Part shown: positions 17,554 through 27,413 of the stretch, piece after piece
Position numbering within the stretch: position 1 is the first letter of the stretch
How the letters are laid out: each line of letters opens with the position of its first letter
Assembly: GCF_007993935.1 (NCBI RefSeq)
Contig: NZ_VITY01000003.1
Coordinates: 62,001 to 126,000, forward strand
DNA length: 64,000 nucleotides
Direction of reading: 5' to 3'
From: Bradyrhizobium macuxiense
GTDB taxonomy: Bacteria; Pseudomonadota; Alphaproteobacteria; Rhizobiales; Xanthobacteraceae
Position numbers and translations under genes: made by a program
Notes under the pieces: model-generated
Database searches by the model: none
Told to the model about the DNA's origin: nothing
Seen by the model: the letters and a program-made list of their open reading frames with translations, nothing else

Positions 17554-20500
17554 TCATTCCGCAGGCTGAATCGCGGTCGTCTCATTGCGCGCAGCGCTGC
17601 CGGCATGCCCGTACCGTGCATAGAGCGCGGGCAGCACGGCAAGCGTCAGCAGGGTCGCGCTGATCAGGCCGCCGATCACGACGGTGGCGAGCGGCTTCTG
17701 CACCTCGGCGCCGGTGCCGGTGGCGAATGCCATCGGCACGAAGCCGAGCGAGGCCACCAGTGCCGTCATCACAACGGGCCGGAAGCGGGTGAGGGCGCCT
17801 TGCTCGATGGCCTCCCGCATCGGTACCCCTTGCTCACGAAGCTGTCTGACGAAGCTCAGCATCACGAGCCCGTTCAGCACCGCAACGCCCGACAGCGCGA
17901 TGAAGCCGACTGCCGCCGAGATCGAGAACGGCATGCCGCGCAGCCACAGCGCCGCGATGCCGCCGGTCAGCGCCAGCGGCACCGCGCTGAACACGAGCAG
18001 CGCATCGCGCACTGAGCCCATCGCCGCCAGCAGCAACAGGAAGATCATGGCAAAACAGGCCGGCACCACGACGCCAAGTCGCTGACGCGCCGCGGCGAGA
18101 TTCTCGGACTGGCCGCCCCAGCTCATCCAGTAGCCGGGCGGCAGCGCCACGGATTGCGCGACCTTGGCCTGCGCTTCCTCGACCACCGAGCCGAGATCGC
18201 GGCCGCGGACATTGGCGGTCACCACGATACGGCGCTTGCCGTTCTCGCGGCTGATCTGGTTCGGCCCTTCGGTGAAGGAGAACTGCGCGACGCGGTTGAG
18301 CGGCAGGCTCTGCACCGGCGAACTCGGCGTTGCCTTGGGCAAGGCGACCGGCAGATTGCTCAACGCCTCGAGATCGGAACGCACGCTCTCCGGCAGCCGC
18401 ACCACGATATCGAAGCTGCGATCGCCCTCGTACACGACCCCGGCGTCCTGGCCGCCGACCGCGGCACCGATCACGTCCTGGACCTCGGCGACGCTGAGGC
18501 CTCGCCGGGCAATGGCCGCCTTGTCGACCTTGATCTCGAGCACGGGCAGGCCGCCCGCCTGCTCGACCTTGACGTCGGTCGCACCGCGCACGCCGCGCAG
18601 CGCCGCAGCGATCTGATTGGCAGCTTTCTGCATCGGTTCGAACTCGTCGCCGAACACCTTGACCGCGATGTCGCCGCGAACGCCAGCAAGCAGTTCGTTG
18701 AAGCGCATCTGGATCGGCTGGGTGAATTCGTAGACATTGCCGGGCAGCCGGCCGACCGCCTTTGAGATCTCCTCGATCAGCTGCTCCTTGGTCAGTGACG
18801 GATCCGGCCACTGCGCGCGGGGCTTGAGGATGATGAAGGTGTCGGACGCGTTCGGCGGCATCGGGTCGCTCGCGACCTCCGCGGTGCCGGTCTTGGAGAA
18901 CACGAACGACACCTGCGGAAAGCGGCTGACGGCCTTCTCGACGGAGAGTTGCATCGCCTGCGACTGCGACAGTGCCGTGCTCGGAATTCTGAGCGCGTGC
19001 ATGGCGATGTTCTTCTCGTCGAGCGAGGGGATGAACTCCTGGCCGAGGCGGAAGAACCCAAACAGGGCGGTTGCGAACAGCACGACCGCCGCCGCGATGA
19101 CGGGAATGGGCGTTGCAACCGCGCGCCGCAGCAGCGGGCTGTACCAGCGCTTCAACGCGGCGACGAGCCAGTTCTCCTTTTCCCGGACCCGACCGGTGAT
19201 GCCGATCGCGATCAGCGCGGGCACCAGCGTCAGCGACAGCACGAAGGCGGCGGCGAGCGCGAGGATCACGGTGAGCGCCATCGGCTCGAACATCTTGCCT
19301 TCGACGCCGGTGAAGGTGAGCAGCGGGACATAGACCAGCAGGATGATGGCCTGACCGTAAAGGCTCGGCTGCACCATCTCGACAGCGGAGGCCCGCACCG
19401 TCGCCAGCCGTTCGTCGCGCGTCAGCGCGCGGCCGAGCGCGTGTTGCTTCTCGGCGAGGTGACGCAGGCTGTTCTCGGTGATGATGACCGCGCCGTCGAC
19501 GATCAGGCCGAAATCCAGCGCGCCGAGGCTCATCAGGTTGGCGCCGATACGGCCCTGCCACATGCCGATAGCGGTCATCAGCATCGCGATCGGGATGACC
19601 AGCGCCGTGATCAATGCTGCCCGGAAATTGCCGAGCAGCACGAACAGCACCGCGATCACGAGCAGCGCGCCTTCGCCGAGGTTGCGCGCTACGGTGCCGA
19701 TCGTCGCATCGACCAGCTGGGTGCGATCCAGCACCGTCTCGACCTTGACGCCGGCCGGCAGCGACGGCGTGATCGCGCGTAGCTTGGCATCGACCGCCGC
19801 CGACACGGTGCGGCTGTTGGCGCCGATCAGCATCAGCGCGGTGCCGACCACGACCTCGCGGCCGTTCTCGCTGGCGCTGCCGGTGCGTGTCTCGCCGCCG
19901 ATCGAAAGCGTCGCGAGATCGCGGATCCGGACCGGGACGCCGCCGCGGGTGGTGACGACGACGGCGCCCAATTCCTCGATGTTCTCCAGGCGACCGCCGG
20001 AGCGGACCACGAAGCCTTCGCCGTTGCGCTCGATGTAGCGCGCACCGCGGCTGACATTGTTGGTTTCGATCGCCTTGGCGACGTCGGCAAAGGTGAGGCC
20101 GAGCGCGATCAGCTTCGCTGCATCGGGATGCACCTGGTACTGCTTGAGGTAGCCGCCGATCGAATCGACGCCGGCGACACCCGGCACCATCTTGATCTGA
20201 GGCTTGATGATCCAGTCCTGCACCGTGCGCAGATAGGCGTCCTTCTCGACCTCGCTTTGCAGCATTTGGCCGTCCGCCGTGACGAAGCGGCCGTCGCTTT
20301 GCAGGCCCGGCGATCCGTCAGTCTGTACCTTTTCGCCGGAGTAATGCACGGTCCACATGTAGATTTCGCCAAGACCGGTCGAGGTCGGGCCGATCCGCGG
20401 CTCGATACCCTGCGGCAGGCGCGCGCGCACTTCGGTCAAGCGCTCGCCGACCTGCTGGCGGGCGAAATAGATGTCAGTGGCTTCGCTGAACACCGCCGTG

Positions 20501-20778
20501 ATCTGCGAGAAGCCGTTGCGGGAGAGCGAGCGTGTGCTCTCCAGTCCCGGCGCGCCGGCGAGTGCTGTTTCGATCGGGAAGGTGATCTGCTTCTCGATCT
20601 CAGCCGGCGACAGCGCAGGCGCCACGGTGTTGATCTGCACCTGCTTGTTGGTGATGTCGGGCACTGCGTCGATCGGGAGCTTCGTCAATGCGAGGCCGCC
20701 GAGGAACATCAGGATCGCCGCCAGGGTGACGACGACCCAGCGCCGCTGGATCGCAAGACCGATGATGCGCTCAATCAT
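17554..20778 (-). CDS. czcA: Heavy-metal RND efflux pump, CzcA/CusA family
   Basis: The 1074-aa inner-membrane pump has the 12-helix, two-porter-domain RND layout. The helix-4 signature DFGLIVDGAVIITEN matches the proton-relay motif of the CzcA branch of heavy-metal RND pumps; GIEPRIGPTSTGLGEIY is also typical. It should drive export of divalent cations (Zn, Co, Cd) powered by protons. Its start overlaps the end of the adaptor gene by 8 nt, so they are translationally coupled. No outer-membrane channel gene is adjacent, so it probably uses one encoded elsewhere. Confidence 0.92.
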   Translation of the reverse strand: MIERIIGLAIQRRWVVVTLAAILMFLGGLALTKLPIDAVPDITNKQVQINTVAPALSPAEIEKQITFPIETALAGAPGLESTRSLSRNGFSQITAVFSEATDIYFARQQVGERLTEVRARLPQGIEPRIGPTSTGLGEIYMWTVHYSGEKVQTDGSPGLQSDGRFVTADGQMLQSEVEKDAYLRTVQDWIIKPQIKMVPGVAGVDSIGGYLKQYQVHPDAAKLIALGLTFADVAKAIETNNVSRGARYIERNGEGFVVRSGGRLENIEELGAVVVTTRGGVPVRIRDLATLSIGGETRTGSASENGREVVVGTALMLIGANSRTVSAAVDAKLRAITPSLPAGVKVETVLDRTQLVDATIGTVARNLGEGALLVIAVLFVLLGNFRAALITALVIPIAMLMTAIGMWQGRIGANLMSLGALDFGLIVDGAVIITENSLRHLAEKQHALGRALTRDERLATVRASAVEMVQPSLYGQAIILLVYVPLLTFTGVEGKMFEPMALTVILALAAAFVLSLTLVPALIAIGITGRVREKENWLVAALKRWYSPLLRRAVATPIPVIAAAVVLFATALFGFFRLGQEFIPSLDEKNIAMHALRIPSTALSQSQAMQLSVEKAVSRFPQVSFVFSKTGTAEVASDPMPPNASDTFIILKPRAQWPDPSLTKEQLIEEISKAVGRLPGNVYEFTQPIQMRFNELLAGVRGDIAVKVFGDEFEPMQKAANQIAAALRGVRGATDVKVEQAGGLPVLEIKVDKAAIARRGLSVAEVQDVIGAAVGGQDAGVVYEGDRSFDIVVRLPESVRSDLEALSNLPVALPKATPSSPVQSLPLNRVAQFSFTEGPNQISRENGKRRIVVTANVRGRDLGSVVEEAQAKVAQSVALPPGYWMSWGGQSENLAAARQRLGVVVPACFAMIFLLLLAAMGSVRDALLVFSAVPLALTGGIAALWLRGMPFSISAAVGFIALSGVAVLNGLVMLSFVRQLREQGVPMREAIEQGALTRFRPVVMTALVASLGFVPMAFATGTGAEVQKPLATVVIGGLISATLLTLAVLPALYARYGHAGSAARNETTAIQPAE

Positions 20779-21994
20779 GGCCGTGCTCCGCCTCGTCCTT
20801 TTCGACCTCCGCCTTCAGCGTGAAGGTGTTCTGTACCGCGATGGTCTCGCCGGCAGCGAGACCCGAAACGATCTCGATATCGTCGTCGTCCTCGCGGCCG
20901 GTCCGCACCGACCTCGCCTCGAAGCCGTCGGCATCGCGCACGAACACGGTCGGCGTCCCCTTGATGGTTTGAAGCGCCTTCTTCGACACGATCACGGTCG
21001 ACGGCGCGCCGGACAGCGGCACCTCCGCGGTGACGAAGGTGCCCGGCTTCCAGCGGTGATCCCTGTTGGGCATGGTCGCGATCACGCGGGCGTTGCGGGT
21101 CTCGCGGTCGAGCAGGGGGCTGACGAAGATCACGCCGGCGCTGGCTTCGTCCTCGGTGCCGATGGCGCGGATCTTCACCGAAACGCCTTCGCGGACCGCG
21201 TTGATGTCCTCCGGTGAAACCGCGAGATCAACCCAGATGTCGTCGAGATTGACGATGACGTAGAGCTCGCTTTCCTGGCCCTCGCGCCCGATCAATCCGC
21301 CGAGATCGACACGGCGTTCGGAGACCCGGCCGCTGATCGGCGCACGCAGGAACTGGGTCCGCAGGCTCTCGGGGGGCTGGTTGGGCAGATCGGCGATCTC
21401 GCTTTCCGACAGGCCGAGCGCGAACAGTTTCTGCCGTGCGCCGTCGAGCTTGATCTGCGCGTCGTTCGCGGTCAGCCGCGTGCGCAGGAACTCGTTTTCC
21501 GACACGATGCGGGTCTCGACCAGCGTCTTTTGCCGCGCGTAGAGGGTCTGTTGTAGATCGTTGGTGAGCCGAGCGGCGAGGTATTCGCTCTTGGCGTCGG
21601 CGACCTCGCGGCTTTCGATCGCCGCGACGATCTCGCCCTTCTCGACGACGTCGCCGAGGCGCTTGCGCAGTTCCGTGACGGTTGCGAGCACGCGCACCGA
21701 GACGCGGCCGATATGGTCGGCATCGGGGATCAGCGATCCCGGCGCGAGGAAGTGCCGCTTCAGCATGCCGCCGCCGGCCTGTGCGATCGTGATGCCGGCC
21801 TCGCGAATCTGATCTTCGCTCAGCTCGACATGTCCGGGGGCCTCATGCTTGGCCTCGACTTTCTCTGGACTCGCGGTTGCAGTTTCCTGCGTCGTGCCCG
21901 GGAACTTGACCGGCCAGCCGATCCACCCGGCCACCAGAAAGACCAGCGTGATGCCGGCGGCCACGCCGGCGAAAAATAGAACAATCCGTTTCAT
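20771..21994 (-). CDS. czcB: RND periplasmic adaptor (CzcB/CusB type)
   Basis: The protein has 407 aa from the ATG at 21994, chosen for GGAGAGG 5 nt upstream. One N-terminal membrane anchor (4-26) is followed by a helical-hairpin and lipoyl/beta-barrel adaptor layout (VRVLATVTELRKRLGDVVEKGEIVAAIESREVADAKSEY, then RAPISGRVSERRVDLGG). It links the CzcA pump to an outer-membrane channel. The C-terminus is acidic and His-containing (EVEKDEAEHGHD), a possible metal-binding tail. Confidence 0.92.
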   Translation of the reverse strand: MKRIVLFFAGVAAGITLVFLVAGWIGWPVKFPGTTQETATASPEKVEAKHEAPGHVELSEDQIREAGITIAQAGGGMLKRHFLAPGSLIPDADHIGRVSVRVLATVTELRKRLGDVVEKGEIVAAIESREVADAKSEYLAARLTNDLQQTLYARQKTLVETRIVSENEFLRTRLTANDAQIKLDGARQKLFALGLSESEIADLPNQPPESLRTQFLRAPISGRVSERRVDLGGLIGREGQESELYVIVNLDDIWVDLAVSPEDINAVREGVSVKIRAIGTEDEASAGVIFVSPLLDRETRNARVIATMPNRDHRWKPGTFVTAEVPLSGAPSTVIVSKKALQTIKGTPTVFVRDADGFEARSVRTGREDDDDIEIVSGLAAGETIAVQNTFTLKAEVEKDEAEHGHD

Positions 21995-22107
21995 ATGCGC
22001 CTCTCCGCAGCGCATGCCGATGGCCCTGCGCTGTCGCGACATCGATCTGTGCGGAAGCCTGCGCGCGGCCTGATGGCAGCGGCGCATGGCCGGTCATGCC
22101 GACCGGA

Positions 22108-22476
22108 TCAGGCGCGGGGTGGTTTGAATGGAGAGAGGCGCTCGGCCGATGCCGGCAGCTCGATGCGGCTGTCGCCATAGCTATGCGGCGCATAGGCGAT
22201 CGGGAACGCCGTCTCCTGCGGAGCCACCGAGGCGACGTGCGTCAGGCAGTGATCGCCATGCAGTGAGGCCGGATGCGCGGGAGCCTTGCCGCCGGTGTCG
22301 TTGATCGACTGCGCGATCGAGAAGGCGGGGGCCGCATCGTCATCGCCGTCGAAGGCCCAGCCGTGGAAGAACGACAGCACCAGCGCAAGCGAAATCAGTC
22401 CCGCAAGCAGGCTGCGCCAGCGGCGCGGCCTCGTTGCGTGAGCGGAAGACTGAATCATGGTGCGCGATGCCGCCAT
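22108..22476 (-). CDS. Small exported protein upstream of czcBA
   Basis: The 122-aa protein has a basic N-terminus, one hydrophobic segment (about 22-40) and a mature region with HGDHCLTHVASV, a His/Cys cluster. It is 113 bp upstream of czcB on the same strand. Small periplasmic proteins in this position of czc-type operons (CzcI-like) are thought to modulate metal response. That role here is inferred from position and the His/Cys cluster only. Confidence 0.6.
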   Translation of the reverse strand: MAASRTMIQSSAHATRPRRWRSLLAGLISLALVLSFFHGWAFDGDDDAAPAFSIAQSINDTGGKAPAHPASLHGDHCLTHVASVAPQETAFPIAYAPHSYGDSRIELPASAERLSPFKPPRA

Positions 22477-22550
22477 GCGGCCTACTTAGCGCCGCAAGCG
22501 TGCGCATTCAAGTTCGGCGCCGCGACACATTGGCCGTGGATACTATAACG

Positions 22551-22774
22551 TTACACGCGCTCAGCGGTTCGGCGCAGCAGCCAGCGGCGCGCTGCGACGA
22601 CGGCCCAGATCGCCTCAACGAGGCCGAACGGCCACGCGCCCTGCAGGAAGCCGTAGGCTGAGCCGAGCGCGCAGGAGACGGCGAAGGCCAGGATGAACCA
22701 GGGACTGCGATCCTCGCGTAGCAGACGAGCATCATGGTCACGGCGAACAATCCGAACAGCGTCAGCGCATCCAT
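22551..22774 (-). pseudogene. Frameshifted small membrane protein
   Basis: From an ATG at 22774 the frame reads MDALTLFGLFAVTMMLVCYA. Near 22715 the protein-like sequence moves to another frame (EDRSPWFILAFAVSCALGSAYGFLQGAWPFGLVEAIW) that stops at 22551. Together they make a ~73-aa two- or three-helix membrane protein with a single frameshift. The type resembles YgaP/SdpI-sized small rhizobial membrane proteins of unknown function. It is either a sequencing error or recent decay. Confidence 0.7.
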
Positions 22775-22868
22775 TCCGCAAGTAGAACTCCTGTTGCAAC
22801 AATGTTGATATCTGAGCGCGCTTGGGATGGAATGTCCATCCAGCGTCGCCGCCCGAAAGGACTGCCCC

Positions 22869-23363
22869 ATGAAGCGCATGCATGTTCACGTCGCCGTCAA
22901 GGACATACCGCAATCGGTCGGCTTCTACTCGGCGCTGTTCGGGGCCGAGCCTTCGGTCGTGAAATCCGATTATGCCAAATGGATGCTCGACGATCCCCGC
23001 GTCAACTTCGCGATCTCGACCCGCGGCCGCGAGTCGGGTCTCGATCATCTCGGCATTCAGGTCGAGAGCGCCGAAGAGCTCGGCGAGGTCTATGGACGGC
23101 TGCGCAAGGCGGGCGGCGAGGTCATCGAGCAGGGCCAGACGGTGTGCTGCTATGCCAAGTCCGAGAAGTCGTGGATCGACGATCCCGCGGGGATCGCGTG
23201 GGAGACCTTCCACACGACGGGCGAGAGCATCGTCTATGGCGACGGCACCGGCGAGCGGACCGCGCGTGTCGCGCACGAGAAGCAGGACGGCAAGCAGAGC
23301 GCGTGTTGCGCCCCGCAACCGCAGGCCGCGCCGCCCGCCGCTTCGGCTTGCTGCAAATCGTGA
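22869..23363 (+). CDS. ArsI/CadI-family glyoxalase-fold metalloenzyme
   Basis: The protein has 164 aa from the ATG at 22869. Two vicinal-oxygen-chelate beta-alpha-beta units are present, with a metal-ligand His in HVHVAVKD and Glu in GIAWETFHT. The adjacent Cys pair in QTVCCYAKSEKSWI is the hallmark of ArsI (C-As lyase) and CadI proteins. The C-terminus carries further Cys pairs (SACCAPQ, SACCKS). ArsI cleaves the carbon-arsenic bond of trivalent organoarsenicals. No arsR or arsenite pump is adjacent, but the CzcBA system lies just upstream on the other strand. Confidence 0.85.
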   Translation: MKRMHVHVAVKDIPQSVGFYSALFGAEPSVVKSDYAKWMLDDPRVNFAISTRGRESGLDHLGIQVESAEELGEVYGRLRKAGGEVIEQGQTVCCYAKSEKSWIDDPAGIAWETFHTTGESIVYGDGTGERTARVAHEKQDGKQSACCAPQPQAAPPAASACCKS

Positions 23364-23400
23364 GTTCGCGGCGGTCGCGCGGACCAGGGGTCGAAGTCCT

Positions 23401-23489
23401 CGTAGCCCGGATGAAGCGCAGCGAAATCCGGGAGCGCGCCAACCGCTGATACAGCTCCCCGGATTACGCTGCGCTTCATCCGGGCTACG
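23401..23489. repeat. Palindromic dispersed repeat, family 1
   Basis: Two arms of about 33 bp (23401-23433 and 23456-23489) are near-perfect reverse complements, beginning CGTAGCCCGGATGAAGCGCA and its complement, with a ~23-nt spacer. This motif recurs between genes in Bradyrhizobium genomes as a REP-like element. It follows the ArsI/CadI gene and may act as a transcript 3' end. Confidence 0.8.
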
Positions 23490-23614
23490 CAACGCTAAGG
23501 GGCGGCCACGCAGTCGCGACGTCGGCGCAACGGGCTACCGCTGTAAGCAAAGGCTTAATGCCTGCGACATATTATCCCACGACGACTCCCCTCCGTGCTA
23601 ACAGCCCCTTAACC

Positions 23615-24124
23615 ATGCGGCTTTTGCCACTCAAGGACCCTGAGCGGTCCTGGCGTCAGATCAAGGCACAATGGAAGAAGGACGCTGAAGGCGTCGGAGA
23701 GGACTTTGCCACTTTCGGCGGCATCAGCGCCTTTGAGGCGCTGACGGCGAGGGAGGGCGACAGTCAAGGGCTGTATCATCTGACCGACGGCGAGCGGGTT
23801 CATTCGGTCTGCCAGGTCCGGCGTCTTCTGATGAGCCGATACTCGGCGCCGGCGCTCAGCGCGCGTTTCGTCAATGTGTCTCCGATCTACGATCTCGGCG
23901 TCGCCGATCTCGGCGATTATGCACAGATGCTGGTGGCGCTGTTCTCCGGCGTCGTCTGGCTCTCGCGCGATGCGCTGTCGGCGAACCACATCCGGTTTCT
24001 CCTGAAGAGCCCGGGTGACTCGCAATTCTTCGCGGCGCTCAAGGCCGTGACGCCGTTCTCGCCATTCTCGAAATTCACCATCGAAGGCGCGTTGATCGAG
24101 TGCAGCATGAAGGAGGCGGCATAG
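23615..24124 (+). CDS. Hypothetical protein
   Basis: The product has 169 aa from the ATG at 23615; an upstream in-frame ATG at 23558 gives a composition-poor extension. It is soluble and mixed alpha/beta, with no signal peptide. Features seen are RSWRQIKAQWKKDAEGVGEDF near the N-terminus and FFAALKAVTPFSPFSKFTIEGALIEC near the C-terminus. The family is not recognised. It stands alone between a palindromic repeat and the GGDEF-EAL gene. Confidence 0.7.
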   Translation: MRLLPLKDPERSWRQIKAQWKKDAEGVGEDFATFGGISAFEALTAREGDSQGLYHLTDGERVHSVCQVRRLLMSRYSAPALSARFVNVSPIYDLGVADLGDYAQMLVALFSGVVWLSRDALSANHIRFLLKSPGDSQFFAALKAVTPFSPFSKFTIEGALIECSMKEAA

Positions 24125-24264
24125 TCGCCCGCGGCGGCCGCCTCCTGAGGATCCTGGTGCGCACCGCGTTCAGCTCCGCATCCACCTTAACGTTCCGATA
24201 ACTGATTTTCCTAACGACCCCTTGGGTTGTGTTCCCGTAGAAGGGCACGCGCAGGGGCAGGAAA

Positions 24265-26976
24265 ATGTCGGTTGTCTCAACGAGCAGCATGATGCCGGAA
24301 CACCGGCGGCTGTCGATCAAGGATGTGTTGCGTGCCGCCAGGTTCGGCGCCATTCAGTGGCTCGTCCTGAGTGCCGCGCTGCTGGTGCTCGCGATCGCGC
24401 TTGGCACCGGCTATCTCGCGCTGCAGTTTCGCGAGCGCACGCTGGAGACGTCCGAACGCGAGCTCAACAACACCGCGCTGCTGCTGTCGCGGCATTTCGA
24501 CCAGCAGCTTAGCGATCTCCAGCATGTCCACGACGACATCGTGAATTATCTGCGGTCGGAGCAGGTCGATACCGCCGACCAGTTCGAAAAGAACATGTCG
24601 CTCTTGAGCGCGCACGAGATGCTGCGCACGCGGCTGGCGGCGCTGCCGCATGTCGGCGGGCTCAATCTGTTCAACGCCAAGGGCTGGCTGATCAACTCGT
24701 CCGAGATGTGGCCGGTGCCCGATATCAGCATTGCGGACCGGCGTTATTTCCAGGAGTTCACCTCGGGGCGGCCGACGTCGCCCGTGATCGTCGAACCCGC
24801 GATGAGCAAGGTGACCGGCAACTGGACCACGATCTTTGCGCGCAAGATCACCGGGCGCAACGGTGAGATCATCGGCTTTGCGAGCCGCGGCGTCGAGCCA
24901 AGCCATTTCGAGGATTTCGTGGCCTCGCTGGCACTGAACGGCGACACCGTGATCTCGATGATCCACCGCGACGGCACGATCATCGCGCGCTATCCGCAGG
25001 ATGCCGGCGTGGTCGGCCGCAACATCAGCGACCAATCGCTGTTCCGGAAGGTCATCGGTCTTGGCGGCAATACGTCGGGCCGGTTCGTCGGCACTTCAGG
25101 AGAGGAGAATGTCGGCGCGGTGAGATCGCTGTCGCACTTTCCGATCATGATCCTTGCCACCACCAGGACCTCCAGCGCACTGGAGGACTGGCGCGCCCAG
25201 ACCAAGCTGCAGTTCTGCGCCGCGGTGCTTGCGGTGCTGATTGTCGTCATGACGATCTTCCTGATCGTCCGTCAGTTGCAGCGGCAGCACGACGCGGCGC
25301 AGCGGCGGCTGTCCGAGAAGAGCCAGCACCTCGACACCGCGATCAACACCATGACGCAGGGGCTGCTGCTGTTCGATGCCTCGGCGCGGCTCGTGATCTG
25401 CAACCAGCAATACATCGACATGTTCGACCTATCGCCCGATATCGTGAGGCCCGGCTGCCATCTGCGCGACCTGATCGTGCATCGCCAGGCGATCGGTTCA
25501 TTCGTGGGCGACGTCGATGAATACTGCGCCCGCTTCACCAATCCCAGGGGTGACGAGATCCGGGACTCCGTGATCATGACGCCTGACGGCCGCAGCATCC
25601 GCCTGATCTACAAGCGGGCGCCGGACGGCGGCTGGGCCACCACGCTCGAGGATGTCACCGACGGGCGCCGCGCTCAGGCGCGGATCGAGTATCTCGCGCA
25701 TTACGATGCCCTGACCAATCTGCCGAACCGGACGCTGCTCCAGCGCCACGCCGAAGAGTTGTTGCGCGAGACCACCGTGCACGAATTCGCGATCCACTAC
25801 ATCGACATCGACGAGTTCAAGCGGATCAACGACACGTTGGGCCATCTGATCGGCGATGAATTCCTCAGGCGCGTGGCCGAGAAGCTGCGCCAGTCGGTCG
25901 GATTGAACGACTTCATCGCACGCCTCGGCGGCGATGAGTTCGCGATCGTCCAGCATGATATCGCCTCGGACGACGACGTCAGCGATCTGGTCGCGCGCGT
26001 CTATCAATCGCTGCGCGCGCCGTTCGACTGCCTCGGCCATTGGCTGTCGAGCGATGCCAGCATCGGGATTGCGATCGCCCCGCGCCACGGCTCCGACCTG
26101 TTCGGCCTGCTGAAATGCGCTGACCTTGCCATGTACGCGGCCAAGGCCGCCGGCCGCAGGACCTATCGCTTCTTCGACCCGGCGATGGAGAAGCAGGCCA
26201 ATCTGCGCCGCGCGCTGGAGGGCGATCTGCGCACCGCGCTGGCCGAGGGCGGCTTCGAACTGCACTACCAGCCGCTGGTCGACCTGCGCAGCGACGAGGT
26301 GACCGGCTGCGAGGCGCTGCTGCGCTGGCGTCATCCGGTGCGCGGCATGGTCTCGCCGGCGGAGTTCATTCCGCTTGCCGAGGAGACCGGGTTGATCGAG
26401 GAGATCGGGCAGTGGGTGTTGCGCACCGCCTGCATCGAGGCGGCAGCCTGGCCGGCGCATGTGCGCCTCGCGGTCAACGTGTCGCCGATCCAGTTCAAGT
26501 CGGAGACGCTGGCGCTCAAGGTTGCAAGCGCGCTTGCCGAGAGCGGGCTCGATCCGCGCCGGCTCGAGCTCGAGATTACCGAGGCGGTGCTGATCGCCGA
26601 TGACGATGCGGCGCTGGTTACGCTCGGCCAGCTCCGCGCGCTCGGCGTCCACATCGCGCTCGACGATTTCGGCACCGGCTACTCGTCGCTGCAATATCTG
26701 CAGCGCTTCCCGTTCGACAAGATCAAGATCGACCGCAGCTTCGTCAAGGAAGTCACCCGCAACTCAGGCTCGGCCTCGATCATCCGGGCGGTGGTCTCGA
26801 TCGCCGCCGACCGCAACATGATCACGACAGCCGAGGGCGTCGAGACCGATCAGCAGCGCGACACCGTGCAGATGCTCGGCTGCACGCAGATGCAGGGCTA
26901 TTTGTTCAGCAAACCGGTTCCCGCGCAGGACGTCCGGACGCTGCTCGCGGCCGATAGCGTCGAGGACGCCGCCTGA
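24265..26976 (+). CDS. Membrane-bound GGDEF-EAL cyclic-di-GMP enzyme
   Basis: The 903-aa protein has two membrane helices (about 30-52 and 312-334) flanking a ~260-residue dCache-like periplasmic sensor. A PAS-like domain follows (about 350-465), then GGDEF (about 475-640; intact LGGDEFAIV) and EAL (about 650-895; intact CEALLRWRHP, EITE and DDFGTGYSS). Both active sites look intact, so it could make or break cyclic di-GMP in response to an external ligand. AGGA precedes the ATG. It is monocistronic. Confidence 0.93.
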   Translation: MSVVSTSSMMPEHRRLSIKDVLRAARFGAIQWLVLSAALLVLAIALGTGYLALQFRERTLETSERELNNTALLLSRHFDQQLSDLQHVHDDIVNYLRSEQVDTADQFEKNMSLLSAHEMLRTRLAALPHVGGLNLFNAKGWLINSSEMWPVPDISIADRRYFQEFTSGRPTSPVIVEPAMSKVTGNWTTIFARKITGRNGEIIGFASRGVEPSHFEDFVASLALNGDTVISMIHRDGTIIARYPQDAGVVGRNISDQSLFRKVIGLGGNTSGRFVGTSGEENVGAVRSLSHFPIMILATTRTSSALEDWRAQTKLQFCAAVLAVLIVVMTIFLIVRQLQRQHDAAQRRLSEKSQHLDTAINTMTQGLLLFDASARLVICNQQYIDMFDLSPDIVRPGCHLRDLIVHRQAIGSFVGDVDEYCARFTNPRGDEIRDSVIMTPDGRSIRLIYKRAPDGGWATTLEDVTDGRRAQARIEYLAHYDALTNLPNRTLLQRHAEELLRETTVHEFAIHYIDIDEFKRINDTLGHLIGDEFLRRVAEKLRQSVGLNDFIARLGGDEFAIVQHDIASDDDVSDLVARVYQSLRAPFDCLGHWLSSDASIGIAIAPRHGSDLFGLLKCADLAMYAAKAAGRRTYRFFDPAMEKQANLRRALEGDLRTALAEGGFELHYQPLVDLRSDEVTGCEALLRWRHPVRGMVSPAEFIPLAEETGLIEEIGQWVLRTACIEAAAWPAHVRLAVNVSPIQFKSETLALKVASALAESGLDPRRLELEITEAVLIADDDAALVTLGQLRALGVHIALDDFGTGYSSLQYLQRFPFDKIKIDRSFVKEVTRNSGSASIIRAVVSIAADRNMITTAEGVETDQQRDTVQMLGCTQMQGYLFSKPVPAQDVRTLLAADSVEDAA

Positions 26977-27098
26977 GCGCGCTGCCCGGCGCGGGTTTCC
27001 GCAGAAAAATTCCCTGAAATCGACCTGCCGACGCGGCCGACCCGGAACCGAAACGATGGAACCGCGTTCCCTTGCGGGGCTCGACCGGCAGGCGATCA

Positions 27099-27395
27099 AT
27101 GAGAACCGCAATAACGTCCGCGGCCATGCTGCTGTTTACCTCGTGCGTGGCGAACGCGGAAAGCGGCCTTGCGTCCTATTATCATGGCATCGGCAGAAGC
27201 GGCGAGATGACCTGCGCGCATCGCAGGCGGCCGTTCGGCAGCATGATCACTGTGTCCTATCAGGGGAAATCGATCCGCTGCCGCGTCAACGACCGCGGCC
27301 CGTTCATTCGCGGGCGGATCATCGATGTCTCGACCACCGCGGCCCGGGCGCTCGGCATCATGCAGCTTGGCGTCGCGCATGTGGTGATCGAGTAG
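27099..27395 (+). CDS. RlpA-like double-psi beta-barrel protein
   Basis: The protein has 98 aa from the ATG at 27099. A short Sec signal peptide (ending ANA) precedes an RlpA-like DPBB domain: GLASYYHG, then CAHRRRPFGS, VNDRGPFIRGRIIDVS and a terminal GVAHVVIE. The Asp in NDRGPF is conserved in RlpA lytic transglycosylases and related barwins. There is no SPOR domain, so it would act on or bind peptidoglycan without septal targeting. It is a single gene, tail to tail with the histidine kinase. Confidence 0.88.
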   Translation: MRTAITSAAMLLFTSCVANAESGLASYYHGIGRSGEMTCAHRRRPFGSMITVSYQGKSIRCRVNDRGPFIRGRIIDVSTTAARALGIMQLGVAHVVIE

Positions 27396-27413
27396 CGCGC
27401 GCCCGGCGTTAGG

